From assembly GCA_964019165.1 (NCBI GenBank), contig OZ025277.1:8895034-8959033 (forward strand): a stretch of 64,000 bases of DNA. The letters run 5' to 3'. The translations under genes and the position numbers were made by a program. Positions within the stretch are counted from its first letter, which is position 1. Each line of letters opens with the position of its first letter. The DNA is from Mastigias papua (Eukaryota; Cnidaria; Scyphozoa; Rhizostomeae; Mastigiidae). The notes under the pieces are model-generated. The model searched no databases and was not told where the DNA came from. It saw nothing but the letters and a program-made list of their open reading frames with translations. Positions 55,231 through 64,000 of this stretch are shown here, piece after piece.

Positions 55231-58200
55231 AGTTGCAATGCAAACGTCCAGTGCACTGTCCAGTGCAAGATTAAGGAAAAAGGCATTGACAGATGGGCCA
55301 GACTTCAAGATTCTAGTAAAGTTAGGTTGTACTTTGGAGAAAGCAGATAAACACGCATCTACAATGATGGTAACAGAACATCTGTGTAGTGTTAATAACA
55401 GGGACGCCTACGCTGGGGGGGCAGGGGGCAGCTCCCCCTCCTGCCCTTTGCAAGGACTTAATTATTTTAGTGCAAAAATGCTTATAATGTGCCATCAGTA
55501 GGAAACTTGCCCCCCCTGCCCTCGGTGCGGGCAGGCGTGCCTGGCTAATAAGAAAAGACGCAAGTCATACAAGCAGGTTTTATGTTATACTTGTGACTAT
55601 GACAAGGAAACAGCCCACAGCAAAGGACGGTGTCTAGCCAAAAGGAAAACATGTGTGATCTGCAAAAAGGTTGGACACTTTGCCAGATCACGAGCATGTA
55701 CAGGTGGCAAATAAAAATTTTCTGTAGTTGACAGCAATATTTCTGGTAGTGATACAAATCATACCGATTGCGATTTAGGTGATGAGATCGGCAGGGCAAC
55801 AGTAGACTCTCTACACACAGGCACAACCGATGAGGAGCTAATAATGGTGAAAATAAATGGGAAGGAGACAACAAAGAGAGTGGACTCTAGGTGTAGAAAA
55901 ACTCCAATTGGAATAGCAAAATACCAAAACCTCAAATGCAAAAGTCCACTGCGATGAACCAAGGATACATTTACACCCTTAGGTACGAAACAGAAACTTC
56001 CTACAAAAAGGGGTGCCGGGGTGACTCTGATAGCGAAAGCAGGGGCATGTCATGAAACATGCATATATGTGGTGAACAATGACACTGAAGCACTTCTGGG
56101 AGCTGAAGATGCAAAAAGGTTAAGAATTCTGCAGATAAACTCAGAAGGTACAGTACATACCATTAATTCCGTGGCGGCAACAGATATAGCAGGCTTAACT
56201 CCTTATATTCAGGAAATACTACAAAAGTATGAAAACATGTTTCATGGGATGGGGTCATTCAATAGAGAAGAGATTGAATTCAACATTGATGAATCGTTTA
56301 CACCCGTCGTGCAGAGGAATAGACCCACAGCACTAGCATATCGGGAATGAGTAGAGAAACACATTAAAGAACTCGTAGACAATGATATCATAGAAGGGCC
56401 ATTTGGATTCCACAGAACAACTACATTGGATTTCCAACGTAGTAATAACAGGAAAGAAGTGAAGAATGGCAACAACATCACAATCAATGTTGACATGCGA
56501 GATGCAAACAAAGCAATAAAGCGCACAAACTTTTTCCCTACCGTTCAAGAACTACGAAATTCACTCCACGGAGCAACTAGATACACAAAGCTAGATGAAC
56601 TATACATTCCACCAGATGCCACTCAGGAAAGCATCCCGGCAACCTGACAAATTTCAGGACTCACCTAGGTATTTACAGATTTAAATGGCTTCTTATGGGG
56701 GGTTCAACCGCCAACGAGGAGTTCCATGAGAAATTAAGACGTACAATATGCGACCTTGGGGGCCATGTGCAGATCAAAGATGACTTAATCGTGTACGGAA
56801 GCACATAAGATGAACACAACCAAACCCTCTATGAGAAGCGAAGAAATGATGGGAGTGTTTTCACCAGACAACGAGACGCAACATGTAGTAGATCGTGGGC
56901 CTGCGGGGATAGCGGCCACTGTCATGCAAAGGGAGGAACAAATGACGAATGGCGACCAATTAACTACACCAGTCATGTCAAGACAAAAACTGAAAAAAAA
57001 ACTATTCGCCTATAGAAGGAGAGAGCCTAGCAATATATTGAGGCATTCTAACAAACAAAATGTATTTTGTATGGTATTCCTTTTACTGTTATAACAAAGC
57101 ACAAGCAATTACTTCCACTCTATAACGGTTACAAAAAGACAGGCCATGTTCACGTAGAAAGACATAGGGTAAGGCTACAAGGATTTGATTTCACCGTAAA
57201 ATATGAGCCACGGCGCTACAACACTAGCACTTCCGGAATACGAGGAGTATGAGACAGAAGAGTTTGGCATATAGAGGAAAGTACAGAAATGTACATCAAT
57301 GCCATCATATCTGAAGGTTTACCAGATGCGGCAACGCTAAAGGCTTTAGACAAGAGACTAATCAAGATGACACGTTAGCAGCCTTAAAGGGTGACATTTT
57401 AAAAGGAAATCTGTTTAACCCGCCCCAGTTACAAGTATTCAAAGGAGTATTTAATGAACTGTCAATCATCAGATCACTCGTGATCTGAAGAACACGCATT
57501 GTGATTCCAGAATCCCTGCAGGCAGACATCATTGCATTAGCACACGAAGGACAACAAGGCCTGACAAAAACAAAGCAATACCTAGGATCTGGGGTATGGT
57601 TTCCATAGATGGACAAGATGACCCAGGAGTATTGCCTATCGTTTTGTACAGGTGAGGCATCGTTATCTTCTACGTGCATATAATTGATGAGACCCGCCTG
57701 CCTTGTCAAGCTGCTACAGATCACAATCACACAGAGCCACTTAAGCCAGCCATAACTTCTGTAGTAAAAACTAGCAATGGATTTTAAGGGGCCTATTGGT
57801 TCAAAATTCAACTTCCTTCTTGTTATTGACGAATACAGTCGAATTCCAGAGGTCGAAATAGTAACCTCTACATCGGCAGAGGCAGTGATTCCCAAGTGTG
57901 ACGAATTGGCGGTACCAGTAGTTCAGATACAAGTAAGCAATGTACCAAGATAGTTTATATACAAAATATACACGATTCAACAGCTCTACTAAGCACAACC
58001 TTAGCACACTAATCTCGAATCCAGCCTTCTCCTCGTCCTTCTCTTCTCTATTCTCTTTCTATTCCGCTCTACTCTGGCTCTACTCCAACTCTATTGTAAC
58101 TCTACTACAACAGCAAAACTGCGCACATGACAGCACTCCGTTCCAGACTCCTTCACACTAGCCACGCAGTATTTTGTATACCCATGGAATAGCTGAAGAA

Positions 58201-58530
58201 ATAAGAAGTGATAATGGCCCTCCCTTTAACACTGAAGAGAAATAGAATTATGCCAGACGGCAGGGTTTTCATCACTGGCTCATTCAACCAGAACATGCTG
58301 AGAGCAACGTTCTGGCCGAAAATTTCATGAGAATGCTGAAGAAAGTTGCTCATACAGCGTATACAGCAAACTAAAAGCCAATGAAGAGTGACGAACAACT
58401 ACCTTCTCAACTACAGAGCCACACTTCATAGCACTACTGGGGAGGCTCATGTATGGCACGGCATAGAGCACACCAAACACGACACCCTGGAAGACCAGCC
58501 TTAGTTTTATAGTAATTTTTCCCTTTTTAA
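55231..58530 (+). mobile_element. Gypsy-type retrotransposon, rest of gag and decayed pol
   Basis: The gag frame resumes with LRKKALTDGPDF and LVKLGCTLEKADKHA and, after a hAT insert, zinc knuckles including CVICKKVGHFARSRAC (about 55655). The protease-like VDSRC (55880) has lost the G of D-S/T-G. Reverse transcriptase pieces follow: VEKHIKELVDNDIIEGPFG (56353), NVDMRDANKAIKRTNFFPTV (56488) and KDDLIVYGS (56780, YxDD not intact). Next come an RNase H/linker piece, RVRLQGFDFTVKYEPRRYN (57169), and integrase pieces: the H2C2 region LAHEGQQGLTKTKQYL (57540), MDFKGPIGSKFNFLLVIDEY (57780) and EEIRSDNGPPFN with AENFMRMLKKVAHTAYT (58198-58370). About 240 bp of foreign, CT-rich DNA (about 57916-58160) splits the integrase. 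Many stops: dead. The LTRs were not found. Confidence 0.75.
55399..55543. mobile_element. 145-bp hAT-type MITE in the gypsy gag, 8-bp target duplication
   Basis: The ends are CAGGGACGCCTACG (left) and CAGGCACGCCTGCC (right, reverse complement), each followed by G-rich sequence (GGGGGGGCAGGGGGCAG). The flanks are GTTAATAA (55391-55398) and GCTAATAA (55544-55551), 7 of 8 bases identical. Removing the element and one flank copy leaves the gag frame open into the zinc-knuckle region. Confidence 0.8.
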
Positions 58531-58574
58531 TTATATCTAGGATAATTTGTTGTATTATTTAGTCTGATATTGGG

Positions 58575-60062
58575 ATGGAATTTGGGTATAGAAAGTGTGG
58601 TCTTCTCATTTTGACGAGGGGTAAGATTGTGAGAAACCAAGGTATAGAACTCCCAAATGGAGAAACTATGAAAGAAGTGGAGCAGGAAGGATATAAGTAC
58701 TTAGGCATAGTAGAACTGGATAAAATGAAAGAGAATGAAATGAAGGAGAAAACAATAAAAGAATATAAAAGGGGGCTTAGATAGATTTTGAAATCAAAAC
58801 TGAATGGAAAGAACAAGATAACGGCTGTAAACACATGGGCGGTTGTAATTTTTAGATATGGAGCAGGGATAATTTTCTGGAAAAAAAGTGAATTAAACAG
58901 TATTGACAGGAAAACTAGAAAAACACTGACAATTTATGGAGCAATGCACCCAAAAAGTGATGTAGACAGGTTGTACATAACAATAAAGGAAGGAGGGAGA
59001 AGATTGTGCAGTATAGAGTATGCGGTTAGAGGAGAAGAAAATAGTTTGGGTTATTATGTGGCAAATTCAGAAGAAACATTGATGAGAGGAGTTTGGGTAG
59101 CTGGAACAATCAAAACTGAGGGTACTATTAACTCCAATGAACTTACAAGGCAGAGAGCTGAGGAACGTAGGAAGAAATTTTTGGAAAAGAAGATGCATGG
59201 TCAATTCAATAAAGAAATATCGGATAGCATTGACAAGGAAAAATCTTGGTATTGGCTATCCAGAAGTGATGTCAAAGTTGAAACAGAGGCTTTATTATGT
59301 ACTGCCCAGGAACAGGCACTTAGAACAAATTATATTAAGCATAATATTGACAAAAGCATTGATAGCCCCCTGTGCCGAATGTGTGGAAAGTGTGGAGAAA
59401 GTGTTCAACATATTGTTAGTGGGTGTGAGAAACTTGCCCAGAAAGAGCACAAGAGAAGACACGATAATGGTGCTAAGAAGATCCATTGGGATTTGTGTAC
59501 GAGACATGAAATATACCACCACGAAAAATGGTATAATCACATTCCTGATAGTGTTGTAGAAAATGACAGCGTCAAACTTCTCTGGGACATAAATATTCAA
59601 TGTGACAATGTGATACAGGCAAGAAGGCCTGATATTGTTGTAATTGATAAGAAAGAGAAAGTTTGCATCATTGTGGACATTGCTGTACCTGCTGACAGAA
59701 GGGTAGAAGAAAAAGAACAAGAGAAAGTAGAAAAATATCAAGATTTGAAGAGAGAGATCGGAAGAATGTGGGGAATTAGAAAAGTGCAAGTAGTACCAGT
59801 AGTAATTGGAGCCCTCGGGAGTGTACCCAAAGAATTTGATAAGTGGATTGAAAAGCTTGACATTCCATGCAATATCGTTGATATGCAAAAGACTGCACTC
59901 TGAGGAACAGCAAGGATACTACGCAAAGTACTAGAAATGTAAATATGGAAGAAGGTCCTCTTGTTAGCCCTTGGTCATTAGTTATGACTCACCTAACAGG
60001 ACTTATAACGGCAATAAGAACAGCCAGAGCATAAGCTGAAACACAACATAATAATAATAATA
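58575..60062 (+). mobile_element. LINE 3' end with CCHC finger and restriction-like endonuclease (R2/NeSL/Hero type)
   Basis: 442 codons in one frame with a single internal stop (TAG 58782). After the post-RT region comes a CCHC finger, C-x2-C-x8-H-x4-C (CRMCGKCGESVQHIVSGC, residues 196-213 counted from 58788), then NGAKKIHWDLC and LLWDINIQCDNVI. A nuclease core RRPDIVVIDKKEKVCIIVDI follows, with P-D at 281-282 and D297, and then EKVEKYQDLKREIGRMWG. A finger followed by P-D ... D is the C-terminal layout of LINEs that use a restriction-like endonuclease, which often favour specific targets. It is 5' truncated (reverse transcriptase absent). The tail ends in (ATA)n at about 60046-60062. Confidence 0.7.
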
Positions 60063-61440
60063 CAAATCTTTAACAGGATTGAAAAAATTCAACTTAAGAG
60101 CTGTTATCAATGTGTGTCCTGTCTAACGACAAGCGAATAAAAATAGATAGTAAAAAGTTAAAAATCCTTTTTAAATGGAACGTTTCTGTGTAGCTGTAAA
60201 TAATTGGAGTTCAAGCAAAATGTTGCTTAAGGCTCTGCTCATAAGCAATGAATGATTCAATCCTTCGCACTTGAATAGGAAGTTCATTGTAGATGGTCGC
60301 TGCCATGAAACGGAAAGATTTTCGTTCATTTTCCGTTTTGATTTCTGGAATCTTCAACAAAGATTGATGGTTTCTTGTTCGTACAGTGTGTTCATTAATA
60401 TTACAGTACCCTTGAAAAGCCTCGAAAATGTCCTTGTCAATGCACTTGTGTACAATGTTTGCATGCACGAAGTTTATTTGCATTCACCACTGATTGAGTT
60501 TCGTCGCAACTACCTGAGTCTCTGAGTACTATTCGCCTGAGCGATCGTGAAAGGATGAGAGCCGATTTACCTGAGTTTGCTACTGAATTCTGTTAGTTTC
60601 AGTAGTAGTATCCCAGAAAATGTGAAGGTAGGCAGGATCATTGTGCGATAGATTGCCTTCGCAGCAGTCAAATCAAGATGAGGTCTTAGCTTTCCTAGAA
60701 GCCCTAGTCTACTCGATGCACGTTTGTAACATTTCTCGAAATGCCAATTGAGATTCAATGTGCTGCCAACTTCAATACCCAGATATCTATATTGACTTAT
60801 ATTTAAGATCTTAACACCTCTGTACATAACATTGAGTTCGTTATTTTGCTTAGCAATCCTTTGTGATGTTCCAAATAGCAGTGACTCAGTTTTTCCCTTT
60901 TCCAAATTTATTATCAGCGCATTTTTGTCAAACCACTTGGCAATAGCGTCCATTTCTTTTGTGAGCTTGGAATTTATCTTCTTGACATCTTTATCAGCTA
61001 CGTAAATCATTGTATCATCAGCATAGATCAGAATTTCTGCAGTATCGGCCACATCAGTTATGTCATTAAAGAATAGAATGAATAGTAGCGAACCTAAAAC
61101 CGAACCTTGGGGAGCTCCGGTTAGGATTTCTCGCTTGGAAGACAGACAGTTACCATAGCTAACTACCATTGACCTATGAAATAGATAGTATGTTAACCAT
61201 CTAAGTTCTTTATCACATATTCCATACTGGGACAATTTCTTAACCAGATTAGAATGACTGATGGTATCAAACGCCTTGCCGAATTCAGTATACAAATGAT
61301 ATTCCATAAGTCGACTGTTGGACAGCTTGAATATTGGAAATGTAAGTGCCTAGCTAAACCTATTATCATACTTAGGATGATGAGGTTTTTGTTGGAATTT
61401 ATTCCACAGATTTTAGCACATACTTTGTTGATCATAGGAA
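60063..61440 (-). mobile_element. LINE ORF2 reverse transcriptase, minus strand, 5' truncated
   Basis: The frame 61307-60567 (246 codons) covers motifs FGKAFDTISHSNLVKKLSQY, GAPQGSVLGSLLFILFFNDI, the intact catalytic ILIYADDTMIYVADKD, WFDKNALIINLEKGKTE and YRYLGIEVGS, then the thumb region. A second frame, 60483-60211, gives TRNHQSLLKIPEIKTENERK, SFRFMAATIYNELPIQVRRI, the usual ORF2 C-terminus. The frames are separated by about 80 bases with a shift. No endonuclease upstream. A CR1/L2-like clade is likely. Its 3' end meets the 3' end of the preceding LINE at an ATA/TAT tract. Confidence 0.75.
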
Positions 61441-61951
61441 AAGTTGTTAGAACGAAGGATGTCGTAACTGAACGATCAAAATGGAAAAGTTGTTGGAAAA
61501 GTCGTTTTCAAAATGGAGAAAGTGTTGACATACTTTCTGTGAACGTAAACATTGTAGCGTAGGTCATTTTCCATTTATGGGTGGAATGCTTTTCATCGGC
61601 TGGTGAATGTAAACATCATATCGTAGGCCATGTTCTCTCTCGACAGGGTGTCCTTCTCGCCCATCCATTCACACCGCCAATCAAACATGAACAAAGGACC
61701 ATTACGTCACATCTTCCCATTACCTTTATTTGCTGCTTTTCATTTCCGTTCTCTGCTTCCCTGTACTCTGCACGTTAAATAATGACACAAAGCAACGTTG
61801 ATCAAACGAAAGGAAGTCACTGAAAGTAAAGTTTATAGGGCAGCACATTGGTTGCTATAATAGCTCTCTCTTTTATACCATGTAATCATCCCATATTTGA
61901 AGAAGATAGATTATTCCAGAATGAAGAATAATCGATCGCAGGTTTTCGATC

Positions 61952-64000
61952 ATGGCGGCTGCGCTGACTATTGCTCTTGCATTAATCGCCCTGTGTCACA
62001 TAAAGAAGCCGTTTTTCGCTGGCAAGGACTCAGTGTATTATTGTCGAAACAATCTGTCAAAGGAGTTCATAAATTCTGCAAGTATCATCCCATCGTTATG
62101 GGTTTTCCAGCAGGAAAAAGGAATTTTCTTAGGCCAACGTTCACACTCCATAATCACCATTCTCCTGCTTTTAGCTGGGGATATAGAGCGATGCCCAGCT
62201 CCATGTCCCAAATGCAATATATGCAATAAAGTTATTCGGAAAAATCAATCTCAAGGAAGTTGTTTTGCCTGTACAGGAAATAGCCATATTCGCTGCCTTG
62301 TCGACAAACTGGAGGACGGCAATGAAAGGTTGTACTGTCGGACATGTCTGCAAAATACGTCGCTACACGATGAGGATCCTCAAGACAAACACCAGTTATA
62401 TGAAGATCTGGACACCTTTTTAAATGCAAAGGGTATAAATATTCTCCACCAAAATAAAATGGCCTTCTGCGAAAGATAGATGGCGTGGGTATATTACTCA
62501 AAGCGGTTCATCGTAAAATTGGTATATTTGGATTGAGTGAGACCGGCCACCGGACACCTCAAAGTACCTGGACGAGAGCTTTGAACAGAAATCTGATGGT
62601 ATGATTTCTACTAGTGTAAATGAAAATAAAGAAACTATTGTTCTCGGGGACATCAATTGCGCTTACTTGAAAAGAAGAAACCATCCAGGAATAAAAAGTG
62701 TGTTTACAAGTCACGCGTTAAAGCAAATAGTTAACAATCCCACAAGAATAACTAGAGAAACATCTACTCTTATTGATACCATAGCAACGTCTCATCAACA
62801 TAACGTTAATAAGTACATAATGTGCCCAAACTCCCTTAGCGACCATAACCTCAAAGGAGCTTCTTTTAAAAATAACTGCCAAATGTACAAACCAAGGAGA
62901 ATCTTCACGCGAAATTTTGCAATGTACAATGAAAAAACATACAAGAGCGACCTTGGGGATTTACCTTGGGATTGCATTCAAACCGAGAGAGATAAGAATA
63001 AAGGTTGGGATAAATTCAAAGAATTGTTGCTATCTGTAAAAATAAGCATGCCCCACTCATTGAGAAAACTGTTTGGGGTTAGGAATGTCCATGGCTCAAC
63101 CCAGAGATTGAAAAGGCAATGATTGAAAGGGACTGTCACCTAAGAAAGGCTCGAAAAACTGGAAGAGAGGTTGACTGGTCCACTTATAGGCGACTAAGAA
63201 ATGACATAACCAGAAAAATTCGTTATAGCAAATCGGTGTATACAAGATCTATAGTTAGAGAAAATGTCTCGCACCCAAAGCAGTTTTGGAATACAATCAA
63301 AAGATGCTACCCTGTTAAGCAGCAAAAAGAAGCTCCAGCCAAACTACTTAGCGTCAATGGTAAGTTAACATCAGACAAGAAAGTCATAGCAAGTGGTTTT
63401 GCAAGTTTTTTGCAGAAATTGGAAAAAGAATACAAGCTGCTCTCCCTTCAATTTCAAATCCAGTTTGGAAAAACCAAGAAAATATAAGCATGAAAGAAAA
63501 AGTGAACCCAAGAAACTGCCACTTTAAGTTTAAAGAAACATCTGCAAGAGATACCGGCATACGGAATAATTAGTACAGAACTGCATTGGTTTGAAAGCTA
63601 TCTTTTTAACCGAAAGCACTTTTTCGTACTTGACGGTGTAAAGTCTGAAGAGGAATCTGTTATAGGTGGGGTGTCGCAGGGGTCAATTATAGGCCCACTG
63701 TTTTTTAGCTTATTAATCAATGACATCGACTTGTAGTTGAAAAAGAGCAATATAATCCTCTGTGCAGACGATACTGTAATATTTACATCGGACAAGAACA
63801 GTAAAGAAGTTGCCAAGAAGCTGAATGATGATCTTAAATGTCTCGGTGGCTTCTTTGTTGAAAATAACCTGGTAGTAAACCTCAAAAAATCCAAAACAGA
63901 ATTTGTGCTCTTCGGAAACCATCAGAAGTTAGCAAAAGCCGATGAAATCGACTTTAGATCGAGATTAATAGTAATAATAAAAAAGATTGTGGAATCAGAC
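61952..64000 (+). mobile_element. LINE with PHD finger, APE endonuclease and reverse transcriptase, continues past the window
   Basis: The frame from 61952 starts with a hydrophobic segment (MAAALTIALALIALCHIKKP), then ITILLLLAGDIERCP and a PHD-like C4-H-C3 finger (CNIC, CFAC, H, C, CRTC; 62215-62350), then GINILHQN, the usual start of an APE-type endonuclease. After a shift, KIGIFGLSET (about 62520), GDINCAYLKR (62658) and SLSDHN (62836) are endonuclease motifs. RKIRYSKSVYTRSIV and PKQFWNTIKRCY follow (63200-63310). The reverse transcriptase finger region is deleted near 63490-63540. Then come HWFESYLFNRKHFF, GVSQGSIIGPLFFSLLINDI (63670) and ILCADDTVIF (63758), with a stop between. CR1/L2-like, decayed. 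Confidence 0.75.

Noticed and set aside
57362..57895. 177-codon minus-strand frame
   Set aside because: It is antisense to gypsy integrase pieces that match on the plus strand; no motif of its own.
57916..58166. Insert in the gypsy integrase as a solo LTR
   Set aside because: Near-repeats GCGGTA and GCAGTA flank it, but the ends are not TG...CA and no second copy is present, so I left it unclassified.
59295..59888. 197-codon minus-strand frame
   Set aside because: It is antisense to the LINE endonuclease region; its composition is hydrophobic as expected from complemented coding sequence, and no motif is present.
1..64000. tRNA, rRNA or snRNA genes
   Set aside because: I looked for the T-loop GGTTCGAATCC-type block and A-box pairs by eye and found no convincing pair. 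A tRNAscan or Rfam run would be decisive.

Overview
This window looks like nuclear DNA of an invertebrate metazoan, most likely a cnidarian or another early-branching animal. It is AT-rich, with sparse short coding exons, spliceosomal-type acceptor sites, secreted cystine-knot genes, and a very mixed load of transposons: LINEs of several clades, a Penelope-like element, copia, gypsy, pogo, hAT-type and many inverted-repeat elements. I cannot name the species from sequence alone. There is no prokaryotic operon structure, and no rRNA, tRNA or CRISPR was seen.

Left part (about 1-25 kb): mostly non-coding DNA. The two most credible host genes lie here. They are convergent paralogs encoding small secreted cystine-knot proteins of DAN/gremlin type (4385-4771 on + and 18162-18593 on -). 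Each has its whole coding sequence in one exon, directly behind a splice acceptor, and the knot cysteines have identical spacing. Between and around them are a dead pogo transposase (8.5-9.7 kb), LINE tails (9.8, 22.2 and 24.8-25.5 kb), a HIRAN-like relic and simple repeats.

Middle part (about 25-47 kb): dominated by non-autonomous DNA elements whose terminal inverted repeats and target duplications can be read directly. Three copies (26.0, 34.7 and 43.9 kb) belong to a family with GTACGTACGC ends and runs of G. hAT-type elements with 8-bp duplications lie at 26.2, 32.6 and 38.4-40.6 kb, and two elements with 4-bp duplications at 35.9 and 39.6 kb. The 2.2-kb hAT-like element sits inside the reverse transcriptase of a minus-strand LINE. 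One uncharacterised ORF with basic phosphorylation-like motifs (45447-45890, -) may be a host exon.

Right part (about 47-64 kb): a nested transposon cluster. In order it holds a Penelope-like 3' end (-), a decayed copia pol (+), a decayed gypsy gag-pol (+, 50.5-58.5 kb), a LINE 3' end with a restriction-like endonuclease (+), a LINE reverse transcriptase (-), and a PHD/APE-endonuclease LINE (+) that runs off the end. Inside the gypsy gag sits the most striking object here: a 4.2-kb DNA transposon (51026-55230) with inverted repeats of about 590 bp that are almost identical internally, a 4-bp target duplication and one intact 896-aa ORF. The ORF resembles a DDE/D-type transposase of a family I recognise only as uncharacterised proteins of marine invertebrates.

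Transposon superfamily names rest on motifs read by eye, with no database search.
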